A stretch of 64,000 nt of DNA from Halichondria panicea (Eukaryota; Porifera; Demospongiae; Suberitida; Halichondriidae), in NCBI RefSeq assembly GCF_963675165.1, contig NC_087377.1, positions 5,146,042 through 5,210,041 on the forward strand, read 5' to 3'. A program made the translations under genes and the position numbers. Shown here one piece after another: positions 35,401-46,230 of the stretch. Under the pieces are notes generated by a model. It had not been told where the DNA came from. It searched no databases and saw nothing but the letters and a program-made list of their open reading frames with translations. Numbering within the stretch: position 1 is the first letter of the stretch; each line of letters begins with the position of its first letter.

Positions 35401-38204
35401 AACAAATCTACCTGTGAAAATAATTATGTCACCTTAGGATTATACACGTAGGAAATAATCACTGATACGTCATTCGAACAATGCATAATATATATGTATC
35501 ACTATGGAAAGATCCACTATGACAGTTACATGTACTCTGAGCTACGTGTACAGTGACTACTCGGTCACCATAATTTTGTATAATGGACCCCCTCGTTAAA
35601 AACTAGACCACGTCACATGCATGATTGATACATGATCATTTTACATGTACGTATGACTTAATATGCCAAGTTGAAAGTGAATTTGAATTAAGGAGATTCC
35701 CTTTGAACAATCTTGAACCATGCAGCCCTATAGTGTCTTCCCTTTGAACAATCTTGATCACATGTATGACTTAATTATGCCTATAGTGTCTTAATTTGCT
35801 CTTACGGTGGATTAGGTTATAATTATACCTCCACTTGGTGTGTTCTATCTGAGAGCTCGTTTTGTAGTGACAATCGTTGGCCCTCCATATCCGCCAGTTT
35901 AGAGTGAGCCGTTTCTCTGTCCTTCCTCTCAGACTGAAAGTCATCTCGGTACATCTGAGCCTGAATAGTGTGTGTGGGAATAGTAAAAGTATGATACATC
36001 ATTGTCAAGCGCACAATGTATTAGGATCATTGTCAAGCACACAATGTATTAGGATCATTGTCAAGCGCACAATGTATTAGGATCATTGTCAAGCGTAACT
36101 ATTATAAAAGTGAAAGTGCCTTGAAATGCTACTGTATGCTCATCTGTTACCTCAGCACACATGCAGAATCTCAGTGTAACAGACATATTAATTTGGGGAG
36201 ATAATTTTGGCCTTTTTCTAAGGGCCCGGGGGCTGTTGTCACTCACTGCCAGTTGGTGTGTTTCTATCTGAGTGAGAATGTCAGTCCTCTCTTGTTGGAG
36301 CTGTTCTATCTCAACGAGTTGTCTCCCAGCCAAGTCAGACAGTTCCCTCACTCTGGCTGACGCAGTGTCCTGAGGAGAACAGGTACACATTAGTTATTAA
36401 CGGGATAGTCTAAAGTGTCATTATTATTATTATAATACAGAACAAAAGTGAAAACTCAGAACTATACGACTAAGCTCTCAAGTTGCCTGTGCACAAGGCT
36501 TAGTAAGTGCGCACCTTTTCTATACTGCATACTCTAAAATAGCTATTAAAAAATCAAGAATGCATAACAATACTATACAACATAACTATATTGAATGTTA
36601 CATTCATACATGTATAATGCTGTACCGGCACATGTGTAGCATGAGCGGTCATGAATAATCCCCACAATCCAGTCACAGTTTAACTTAGGATTATTCACAC
36701 AAGCTCCTGAATGATCTTACTACCCACACACCCACAAGGTTTATCGAATTTATTGGCCTATCTAGTTACAGTCAAGAATGTGTTAGCAGGAAATCATATG
36801 AAAACAATCCAGCTATAGCAATTTAAGTCAGGTCAGGACACAGCAAAATGAAAGTTGTAACTTTCAAAAACAAATAACACATTGACATGTAGGCTCCATA
36901 TAATCCCTGTACTGTAGCTATAGCAACATCTGCAGGTGAGTCTAAGAGAAAGCTGTTACATTGAGACACAATATAGTCCTGAACAAACATCACATTGTTT
37001 TCATTGTTTAGGAAACTTGACATTATTTTAGATCACCAACAAACGCTCTATATACACTGTAGCTATTATTATAGGAACACTTGCATGAACTCTGTGAAGA
37101 CAAAGCTGTAGCCTCAGTTATTAGTCTAAGATATGTAGTTTTCATAAGGAACCCAAGCATATCGATCACCTCTAATACAAACTATACATAATTATATGTA
37201 CAGTACAGGTAGACAGTACATTGCATATAATAATCTACGTATCAACAAGGAAGCAAGCAAGTACATCATTAAATGCAATCTAATTATACACTCACCTCAC
37301 TTGCTTCCACTTGATAGATATCTTCCAGTTGCTTCGGGTGCTTCATGCTTATCTCGTTCACTCTCCTGTTGAACTCAAATGTGGTTGGACGATTCTTAGG
37401 GTTGTCTTGGAGACAATCCAACGCCAGATCGTACAAGCAGTGATCTTTTCCCATACCATTATCGAGAGCCGATCGACGTTCGGCTATTTCCGTTTGCCCT
37501 GGAGCAATCGAGAGATGATCGGTCACCTTGTACAGTTTTGGCCAGTCTTGTATTGCAATATGGATTATAAGGTGACCAGCTGAGAAGATATCTACACTCG
37601 TACCGTACACAGGATTTTGGGTCTTTGTTTCTGGAGCCATGTAGTTCACATTGCCTGGGGCAGTCGTGTGTTTAATTAGATTAGTGTCCATTAGTACCTT
37701 CGAAACTCCGAGGTCGGCAATCTTTGCCCTGAGGTCGCTGGTGAGGAGGACGTTGGGAGCCGTGAGGTCGCGATGAATTATGGGTGGAGTCTGAGTGTGG
37801 AGATAAAGTAGACCATAGGATACGTCCAACATGATGGAGACCATGATGGAAACGGGTAGTTTTGGGTGAGACTTGACAAACGCCGCAGTGTCAGTGTGTA
37901 AACGTTCCATGACCAGAGCAAGGTCGTTCTCAGATCGACCGTAGTGCACTCCAATGAAATGGACGATGTTCGGATGTTTTAATTTGCTCAAGAGCATGCA
38001 TTCATTCCTGAACTTGGACTCCATTGAGACTCTCTCGTCATAAGATACTTCTTTGACTAGAATCTGGTGCAGACACTTTGCAATACATGGTAGACCATTG
38101 ACAGTGACCTTGTAGACGACACCAAATGCACCATGGCCTTCCTCTGTCCTTAGTGAGCCCTCTAACCCATCCACTCGCTGCAGTAGGTATGGAGTTAGAT
38201 CCAT
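32464..38204 (-). CDS. RIPK-like kinase fused to NEMO-like UBAN coiled coil and C2HC finger
   Basis: Seven exons (38204-37296, 36369-36247, 35960-35829, 35129-35026, 34744-34675, 34008-33218, 33004-32464) join in phase to 889 aa. The kinase (1-300) has an intact loop (G23-HG-AF-G28), K43 (CIAKCLH), HRDLTAPN, DLG in place of DFG, and MAPET. Exons 2-4 are coiled coil. Exon 3 reads YRDDFQSERKDRE, a match to the UBAN signature DFxxERxxRE of NEMO and optineurin (D351, F352, E355, R356, R359, E360). About 400 Ser/Pro/Gln/Arg-rich residues, probably disordered, lead to the C-terminal finger CPVC-x14-H-x3-C after DPNLV. Kinase and linear/K63-ubiquitin reader would thus be one protein. The start MDLTPYLLQRVDGL aligns with the paralogue at 30010; an upstream in-frame extension runs through a MITE and is dismissed. 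Confidence 0.85.
34106..34353. mobile_element. AGGGTTTCATCTA-family MITE, short copy
   Basis: It runs from agggttttatcaaatt to aaatcgatgaaaccct with the family's inner blocks (tgagcacgctgcaaaatgtt, gatgatgtcattattctac). It lies in an intron of the kinase-UBAN gene. Confidence 0.7.
35232..35437. repeat. MITE with TTAAGGTGACATA-type TIRs
   Basis: The left end cttaaggtgacata and the right end tatgtcaccttag are inverted copies. The interior is rich in 'cgcaaa' words. It lies in an intron of the kinase-UBAN gene. Confidence 0.65.
35997..36097. repeat. 32-bp tandem repeat, about 3.2 copies
   Basis: The unit 'catcattgtcaagcgcacaa...' recurs as gatcattgtcaagc[ga]cacaatgtattag. The copies differ by single bases. 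It is intronic, next to the UBAN exon. Confidence 0.85.
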
Positions 38205-38270
38205 CTTGCTCGGCTTTACACACCGTACACACTGCACTGCCTCGAGGTCGAGTCTCGCAAAGTCCAGCCC

Positions 38271-38319
38271 TAGCCTCGAATCCAGGCCGATTAAAATAAT
38301 CGGCCTGGTCTCGAGGCTA
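38271..38319. mobile_element. 49-bp palindromic TAGCCTC mini-element with 9-bp TSD
   Basis: The element runs from TAGCCTCGAATCCAGGCCG to its mirror CGGCCTGGTCTCGAGGCTA. It is flanked by the direct repeat GTCCAGCCC (38262-38270, 38320-38328). It sits just upstream of the kinase-UBAN gene start. Confidence 0.85.
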
Positions 38320-38657
38320 GTCCAGCCCATTAGTGCACACTGAGTGGGTGGAGTGGACCAAAGCTATTGCGCAGGTACATGTAGATCTACGTGCCGTTGA
38401 ATATAGAGGCTGGGGGGGGGGGGCATGACAGCTACTTTGTTATTACTCTTTGGTTGGTCTTTGTTATTACTCTTTGGTTTACTCTACGATGGATAATGGG
38501 CTCTGGTTGCATTGAGTGTAGGTAGAGAAGTCCAAATGAAACATAGAGCAGAATGGCTGCTTTGATTGAGACTGGAACCACAGGGTGTATGCTTTTGTCC
38601 AGGAATCTGTCAAGATCGGTATGCATCTGCTCCATAACCAGAGAGATGGTTCCTTGT

Positions 38658-38727
38658 AGTTGGGCGTGGCCCCACCCTGGACGCGAACGTAGGCGTTCGC
38701 GTCCAGGGTGGGGCCACGCCCAACTAG
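38658..38727. mobile_element. 70-bp perfect palindrome with 9-bp TSD
   Basis: Arms TAGTTGGGCGTGGCCCCACC... mirror each other completely apart from the centre. The direct repeat GGTTCCTTG flanks it at 38649-38657 and 38728-38736. It interrupts the inverted kinase piece between FGQDIKQGT and SLVMEQ. Confidence 0.9.
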
Positions 38728-39814
38728 GTTCCTTGTTTAATATCCTGACCAAAATGCACACCAATAAACTCAACGATATTCGGATGGTACAACCATAGAT
38801 GATACAGTACTTAACTGCACGGAACATCCTTCTCACCAAAGATTTACGAGCCAAAATTGCTGATCTTGGAGTATCAAAAATGCTACGAAGCTTGGAGCCC
38901 GTTTCCAAAGCAGCACACACGAAATGTCCAGGTACGCAAGATTACATGCCACCAGAAGCTTTAAAGCAAGTTCCTCGTTACGGAATAGAGTTGGATATAT
39001 TTTCTTTTGGTCACCTTGCTTTGTGTGTAGCACTACAAGAGCCTTTGCAAGTCTTCGACATTTCAGATTACGATCCAGAGATGCTATTCGATTACATAAA
39101 GCGTCATCAGATACATATTCTCCAATGTAAGGTTTGGATTGACTCTCTACGGTCTCCAGATGCTTGTGTGCGTGAGTTGATTATTGGATGTCTGAAAGAT
39201 AAACCTGAAGAAAGACCAACAGCAAAAGAGGTTTCAAGTAAGGTAGAGCTATTGTACATGTATGAATCAATAAATAATAAAATCTCACGTATTCCCATGC
39301 ATGCATGCAGATGTGATGAAGATTGTATGTGACAAGTTTCCCATGGTGTGGAATGAATCAGAAACAGGTGCCCTGGAAAAGGACTTACCCACTGACTTGA
39401 AATCAATTCAGATTCTAAGGGAACAAATAAATCACATCTCATTGGAAAAGGTAACGCTGACATGCTTTACGCTGTGGTACGTACTTCGAAGTAGTTTAGA
39501 AGGGTTGAACCACATTGAACACATTGAACCACTCGATCTCACATATCTGTTTGCTTATGCAATGTACATGCGCCTAATATATTTTTCTGTTGTATATAGT
39601 ACATGCACGCAGTTATGCATGTATGCATGTGAACTTGCAGGAAACCCTAATCATTGAAAAAAGGACTTTAGAGGATGAAAAGAAGACGGAAGCAGAAATT
39701 AATCGTTGGCTGAACATGGAAATGAATGAGCAACTATATAGAGAAGATAAAACTATACTACAGCAAAAAGTTACAAGTACTAAAGTAAAGGTATATAATT
39801 CAATCCTCCTCATA

Positions 39815-40190
39815 CAGTAGACTCTCGTTAATCAGGCCATATACACTCTTGGGGCAGCGCACTTTGGCCGGATAGTGAGGTGGCTGCATTTCAGAAAATA
39901 GCCGCGGCTACCCTTCGAATAGTTAATTTTGCGGTTATGTCTCGAGGATAAGGAATCATTATGCTCTCTATTTAAGTATACCACACTACACCTACAACGT
40001 CATCCAGCCGTAATAAAATGAGTTTGGGGCAGCCGGTATAGGTTATAGCGAGTGGCCACATTTCAGGACGAGTTTTGTAGTAAATATCTATAGCTATATA
40101 GCTAGCAATCCGCGCCAAACCAAATGTCAGGTATACTGAGGTGGCCGTACTTCAGAGAGCCGGAATAGCGATCGAGAGTGTCGACTGTAT
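39815..40190. mobile_element. pogo/Tigger-like MITE, CAGTAGACTCTCG family
   Basis: It begins cagtagactctcgttaatc and ends cgatcgagagtgtcgactgt. Internal 'ttggggcagc' and 'gaggtggc' blocks recur at 45724-46113, and similar ones near 55279. Confidence 0.65.
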
Positions 40191-41685
40191 AATTATTTAG
40201 CACACTAAAACCAAAGTTCAGTGGCGTGTCCATGCTATAATTATGGTGCTCAAGCACTAAAAATTATTACTGTAACTTACTTGTTTATCTGGGAGCTATT
40301 CATAACTGGTGAGCTGCACTAGCTATTCAGAGCAAAGCTTTTGCAAGTCTAATGATTGAGACCATGCACAGGAAAATTGTGTGGCTTCTTGTGCGTAAGC
40401 GGTTAATAATTTTCACAAGCACTGCATTTCCTATACAAACGCCACTGCATGAGGTTGATCTACATAATTATATGACAATAGTGCGTATACAGGAGCACAT
40501 ACATGAGGGGATGGAGCGTCTTACTACACGAATTCTGTATCGTCTAGCTATTTGCCATAATTATACGTAGGTGCTGGTGACATTGTACTTAATGATTTCT
40601 ATATTAGTTCAACCGTGTTATCAGCCACACATGTACAGAGCATGCATTAGCACATTACAAACAAGGCATAGACGATAGTGAATCCGCAATATTATATCAA
40701 GACTCTCCTGCATAATTATATTATACAGATAATATTCAATTATATAGGTATAGAACAATGCATGTGAAGAGAGTCTTTGCAGAGAGAAGAAAGACCACTA
40801 CAACACCACTGCTTCATTCAAAGAAACCTGCATCAGCGCCCTAGTGGACATGAGTAGCAAACTAGAAAAGACTACACTAGAGACAAACTATACTACAAAG
40901 AAGTCTTAAAAGAATATGGAATTGCCACAGAGGGGCAGACATCTTGAACTGACGAGGAAAAGGTCTAAGAGTGATGCTTCTGATCATCAATGTGCTCGTC
41001 AAAAGCCAGTAAATAAGTATATAATTACATGCACATAATTATAATTATATAGTTTATATAGAATGATTCGCATCTGTATTTGCAATCGTCTGCCTATATA
41101 ATCAAATGGTGCATATATAATTATGACTGCCCGGAATGACTGATTGTGTACATTATATACAGGATGAAAAAGTAGTTAATGATGGTATATATGCTTTGCA
41201 CGAACTCACCCTAAATTGAAGAGGACCTCTATAGCCAGTTCAAAAGAACTCGCTGACCTAAGAGACGAAACTTCATTAATACGAAGTGGAGAAGACGGAA
41301 TGCTATTAGGGACTGGGTAAGGACAATGTTTATAATTATGGTTCCTTCGTTAATTCATGCACAATTGGAATAGACAGTCCATGGTCAAGACTGAAGAAGA
41401 AGACACTGCTGCATTCACAGGCTCTTGCATGGACAATATCTCACAAAATTCATAATTGCTATTGAATTGGCGTGCATGCTCATACTCAAAATTGCAATGT
41501 TAAACTCAATGATCGATAGCAATAATGTTATAATCGTATATATATGCATGCAGGTATATATTCTACGTCAGAAATTATAATAGCAAACAAAAGCTGAAAA
41601 TGGATGATATGACACAGATCGACAGTTTCTTGTCTTTTACATGGCATGCATTGCTTACAAACAAGCATGGGATTAATAAAATTTG

Positions 41686-43991
41686 TCAGTTTCCATCGCA
41701 CTTGTTGACATGACCTCTGTACAGTTGTATTTCTCCGATGCGATACTGCTTCATACACATTGGACAGATCAGGTTGGGGTCTAGTGGAGCACCCTCCCTC
41801 TCTCCTTCCTTCCTCGTCACCTGACTCAATGCAGCAGCTGCCTCACTAATCTCTCGATCTATGCCTTCTTGGAGGACGTTGGGTTTGACAAGAAATTCGG
41901 AACAATTCGGATTTTGAGTTTTGTACTGCTGAGGTTGCGGACTATCAATAGGATAGTTGCACGCTTGTTGTTCGGCACCTTGGTAACGATGGCCCTCCCG
42001 TTGAGAATTAGGGTTACACCAGTGAGGTCTCTGGTGCTGATCATTTGACGGTCCATAATTCTGTTGCTGTGGGTTATAGTGTAGTGACCGTGGCTGTTCA
42101 TCCTGAGGAGGACCAGGCTGTGCTGTCTGCTGCTGGTAGTAGTGGTCTTGCAGGTATGGTTGCTGGTTCGGCCATTGAGAGGGGTGGTTACTGGGTGGTA
42201 CATTCCGTGGCTGTCCTGGTTGTGGCTGATTCTGAAACTGGTAATGACCTTGTGGCAAGTTATCAACGCTGTTGACTGGATCTTGATAGCTACCTCCTTG
42301 GTGAATGTTAGCAGGATAATGACTTTGATTGAAGTCGAAAGGCACGGAGGAAGGTCTCTCCAACTGTTGAATGCCCAAAACCGGTACAGTCGGTTGTATA
42401 CGTTGTTGCAATTTACGATCGGATTCTTGTCGTTGTAGATGAGCACCTGGGGTAGGCTCGTAGTGGCGGCTTTTACCCGAAACAGTAGAATGTTTTCTTT
42501 GGATATTTCTGTGCTCGCTGATTAGTTGCTAGATTAGTGCATGAACATAATTATATAACTGCAATTTTAGTTCTAGTTGCTTATATAATTATAGATCATA
42601 TATTAGTGAGCACTCACTTGGCTTTGTGTATTTAGCTGTTTCAAAGGTTCGATAGAGTTTGATAGCTGCTGCAAATGTGTTAAAAGAGAATGCTTTTCTT
42701 TCCTCAGCTCCTCCACTTGAGATTGTACCTGAGACAACAGAAATTGAATTTAGCGAGTGCATGGGTGTATGTTGTCAAACCCTTCCAGAACATAACTTGC
42801 TTATCAAGATAATGTGGCAATGACCAACTCAGCCTCGTTTCCAGGCCGATTAAACATATCAGCAGCAACATCACCTGTTCATTTTGCATTTGCATTGCTT
42901 TCACTTTGCTATTCAGCTCTTCTACAGTTGTAATCTTGGTCCGGAGTTCTTCCTGTATTTTCAAGTAAGGATTATTATGATTACTTTGTTTAAACGTATA
43001 CCTTCAATGCCTGACTTTCAACCATGATTGTCTCATTTTCAGCCACCAGTGATTTGTTTTGAGCATGCATCTGTTTCCAATCTTTAATACCCAGCTCAGT
43101 TATCATCTCCTTAAGCCTTTCAGTGCTAGGTCTCCTCTCTTGTCGGTCCTGAAGGCAGCCTTTCACAATATCTCGAAGGCAATGGTCGGCAGGCATCATA
43201 TCAAACCATTTCTTGCGTCTCAGGATTTCGATCTCCCCGCGCTCAAGTGCAGCTTGCAGGTTGGGACTGTGTGATACATTGAACACTTCAGCAAACTCTT
43301 GATGAATGGTACAAAGGCATAATGCTCCAAAAGAAAATACGTCTAGTGCTTTTCCATAAACTGGTCTTTCTTGCAAAGCTTCGGGAGGCATGTAAGCTAG
43401 TGTACCTGGGCATTTTGTTTGAGAAGCCAGCCTGTTGGGACTGATATTCATGATTCTAGAAACACCAAAATCAGCAATTTTCGCTCTCAAATCTTTCGAT
43501 AATAAGACATTCCCTGTTGTGAGGTCACGATGAACTACGGGTGGATTCTTAGTGTGCAAATAAAGCAAGCCAGTGGTAACATCAAGCAGAATTGAGAGCT
43601 TTTGATTGATAGGAACATTTTTGTTGTTGCTCAAATATTTGTCGAGGTCAGTATCAAGCTTTTCCATGACAAGGGAGACATCAAATTCTATATTAGTCGA
43701 GCCAAAATGGATACCAACGAACTTGACAATATTGGAATGGTCTAGCTCACTCAGCAACAAGCACTCCTCGTAGAATCGCGCATAAATACCTCGTTTCTCA
43801 TCACGCCTAACATCTGGAGCAATCAACACACTGTGAAGCTGCTTAGCTATTCTTGGCACACCATCAACCATCACCTCGTACACAGTGCCGTAACTACCCT
43901 CTCCTTTTCTCTTGTTGGGGTCATTAAGCCCTTGAACATTTCCAATTTCAAATCTTGAAAGCTGACGCTGTAGAGTAGTTACCTGAGCCAT
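41686..43991 (-). CDS. RIPK-like kinase - coiled coil - Q/P-rich - C2HC finger protein
   Basis: Four phase-0 exons (43991-43002, 42952-42875, 42728-42618, 42528-41686) give 673 aa. The kinase (about 15-300) keeps G30-EG-SY-G35, K50 (RIAKQLH), HRDLTTGN and, unlike its paralogues, a true DFG (IADFGVSR), then MPPEA. Coiled coil covers about 300-395. A Q/N/P/H-rich region (about 400-600) leads to LQEGIDREISEAA and the C-terminal finger CPMC-x14-H-x3-C after DPNLI. No UBAN motif was seen. The start MAQVTTLQRQ has a good context (cacaATGg). The open frame continues a few codons upstream to a possible acceptor (tattcag, about 44019), so a further 5' exon cannot be ruled out. It is convergent with the broken kinase gene. 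The probable role is ubiquitin-responsive kinase signalling; substrate unknown. Confidence 0.82.
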
Positions 43992-44090
43992 TGTGCGATT
44001 AGTCACTGTAGGTCTCACCTGAATATAGATATGTATGTGAACGCAATTCGCAACTGAGCTAGGTATTAAAATACTGAATAATTACTGTAT

Positions 44091-44281
44091 AGCAGGTTGT
44101 TTTCGAGGCACTAAATTCGCGGATAGCCCAAACAAAACATTTTCGAGAATTTTATTTTCGAGGATAGCGGTTCAAACGACCACACCCCTACAGTAATACC
44201 AATTGTCGAGGCACTACATTTTCGTGTTCTCGGTCAATCCTCGAAAACCTCAAAAATTTAGTGCCTCGAAAATAACCAGCT
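44091..44281. repeat. MITE with AGC(A/T)GGTTxTTTTCGAGGCAC TIRs
   Basis: The left end agcaggttgttttcgaggcac is mirrored by gtgcctcgaaaataaccagct. Several 'tcgag' words lie inside. It is upstream of the kinase-finger gene. Confidence 0.75.
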
Positions 44282-44552
44282 AGATCTATACTCTGTAGAT
44301 CTATAGAATCTATAAAATTATGTTTTGGCTCAGTTATTAATGACTTGACTATTATTGACTAGATATATTAAGCTATTTATATGCTGTACATGTACATAAA
44401 ATTAATGCTAACCTTCACTTTCTGAATTCAGTATAAGCTGGAATTGAAGTTATGGTTTCTACCGTACCGCGGCAAGTTCTTACTTTGTAGGCGGATCTTT
44501 ATTTATGTCTCAAATACGTCACATGACATTTTACTTCTCTGCACTTGCACTC

Positions 44553-44606
44553 TAGCCTCGAGACCAGGCCGATTAAAATAATATTAATCGGCGTGGTCTC
44601 GAGCTA
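44553..44606. mobile_element. 54-bp TAGCCTC palindrome with 9-bp TSD
   Basis: The element runs TAGCCTCGAGACCAGGCCG to CGGCGTGGTCTCGAGCTA. The perfect direct repeat CTTGCACTC flanks it (44544-44552, 44607-44615). Confidence 0.85.
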
Positions 44607-44772
44607 CTTGCACTCAGATAATAAGCGAGTATAAATACCACACTCAGCTCTGCTACATGTATACTCGTTATTGTCTTCCTGATCCTCATAATTATGTCGA
44701 CTCTGTCTTCCAAGATATATAGACTAGATCTACTCTGCATGTATTCATATAGATTCTCATCTGTTGATGTAC

Positions 44773-44816
44773 TAGCCTCCTTCACAAGGCCTCAATAAGG
44801 CCTGGAATCGAGGCTA
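44773..44816. mobile_element. 44-bp TAGCCTC mini-element with 9-bp TSD
   Basis: The ends are TAGCCTCCTTCACAAGGCC and GGCCTGGAATCGAGGCTA. The direct repeat TTGATGTAC flanks it (44764-44772, 44817-44825). Confidence 0.8.
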
Positions 44817-45069
44817 TTGATGTACATGACACATAAAAGTTATATATGGATGAGAAGCTAATAATTAAGTTGCAGTCACGGTTACTAAATAGAGTCTCTG
44901 CATGGTCCTTTGAAGATCTGAAGAAAACAAGATTGTTAAACATCACTGTAGCACCTTGAATACTTACGAAGGCATGCTGCCCACTAACTCCAACATTTTT
45001 ATTGACCAAAAAAACATGGGAACAATACCATTTGTAATGTGAAAAATTGGGAAACACCGTATAAGCTTA

Positions 45070-45176
45070 TACCGTATTACTAGAATATTTTGCGGGTGAA
45101 AAACTTTTGCAAATGAGCCAAATCAGCAGAAAAGTTGCAAATGTTTGATGCTCGCAAAACATTCTAGTAATACGAT
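45070..45176. repeat. 107-bp MITE with about 22-bp TIRs
   Basis: The left end taccgtattactagaatatt and the right end aacattctagtaatacgat are inverted copies, both continuing into ttgcg/cgcaa. Confidence 0.75.
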
Positions 45177-45723
45177 AGAAACAAAAAAGCGGACGAGAGC
45201 ATAGCTCCAATCCGTCATTCGTACATGCATGCAGCTATACTACCAGGATTGGAGGCAAACCACAAAATAGCATGGAAATTTACCATGCACACAGGAAAAT
45301 ATTTTTGCGCATAATAATTATATAAAATGAATGACGTTGTAACGGATTATATAGAGTTATGCTCTCGTCCGCTTTCTTATTTCTACGCTTTTTGGTGTTT
45401 CCCCCAACCAATCCTAGCAATTTTTAACACAAAATTAATGTTTGCTAAAACATACCTTTCAATTTTGTTCAAATCAATCCTATCAGTTTTCAAGCGTATA
45501 CACTATAGTTTGCATGATACTATAACATCATTCAGAACCGCGTGGAGTCATGGATTCACTTACGTCTAATATATATAAGTATGTTACAACTTCAATAATC
45601 ATTCTTCAACACCTTCTCTCTTGTTTTCATCGAGTCTTTGTTGTTGAGGAAGGTGATTAATAAAATTATTATACACAAAATAAGTCATAATTATACATAA
45701 TTATAATTATACAGCTATATATA

Positions 45724-46113
45724 TAGACTCTCGATAAATCTGGTCATCCACCCTTGGGACAGTGTGGTTTGGCCGGAATAGCGAGGTGGCTGCATGCTGT
45801 GTCTAAAAAACCGTTCTGGATAATGAATCATTATGCTTTTTGCCAAACCACACCCAAAACATCATATCTGGCCGTAATAATGTACATTAAAGTTTGGGGC
45901 AGCTATATATATATACTAAGTACTCTTCCTATAATGAACTCTTGACGGAATATAATTATAGCGATCGTCTATATAATTATTATAACAGCCACATTCTTGG
46001 CGACTTTTGTGCAGTAAACAAATTATAGCCAGCATGCAATCTGTGCCAAACCAAATTAATGGCCGGTATATTGGGTGGCTGCACTTTAGAGAGCCAGAGT
46101 CTATATATACTGT
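45724..46113. mobile_element. pogo/Tigger-like MITE, second CAGTAGACTCTCG-family copy
   Basis: It runs from agactctcgataaatctgg to gagagccagagtctatatata, with the family blocks 'ttggccggaatagcgaggtgg' and 'tttggggcag'. Confidence 0.6.
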
Positions 46114-46230
46114 AAATCTATGTCATGTTTCAACTATAGACCATTCAAATATACCAGCTCACAACTGTGTCTATACAATCATAGCAATACATGCAGCTAA
46201 GTAATGACGTCATTAATTATTAAAGAACGT

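Larger units (their letters stand above)
38487..41455 (+). pseudogene. Kinase-coiled coil gene broken by inversion, insertion and stop codon
   Basis: The kinase is split. The segment YHPNIVEFIGVHFG...PIIHR is on the minus strand (38798-38487), while the next residues, LTARNILLTKDLRAKIADLGVSK, run on the plus strand from about 38808. The join falls exactly between HR and D of the HRD motif. The glycine loop and lysine segment is absent upstream. A palindromic element (38658-38727) interrupts the inverted part. Downstream exons still splice in phase (38808-39237, 39311-39450, 39641-39790) and encode the kinase C-lobe and coiled coil. Further likely exons are 40783-41016, with TAA in an otherwise open frame near 40907, 41222-41316 and 41374-41455, ending SCMDNISQNS. 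No UBZ-like finger was found. It is a paralogue of the neighbouring kinases, most likely dead; assembly error at the inversion is possible. Confidence 0.75.

Noticed and set aside
35997-36097. CRISPR-like array
   Set aside because: The repeats are directly adjacent with no unique spacers, so it is a simple tandem repeat in a eukaryotic intron.
37284-38330. Longer start MGWTSLETRP for the kinase-UBAN gene
   Set aside because: The added residues are encoded by a palindromic mini-element with its own 9-bp duplication. MDLTPY aligns with the paralogue start MDELGPY.
41859-42446. 195-aa minus frame and two plus frames over the last exon of the kinase-finger gene
   Set aside because: These are shadow frames of a Q/P-rich coding region. 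The finger lies in the accepted frame.
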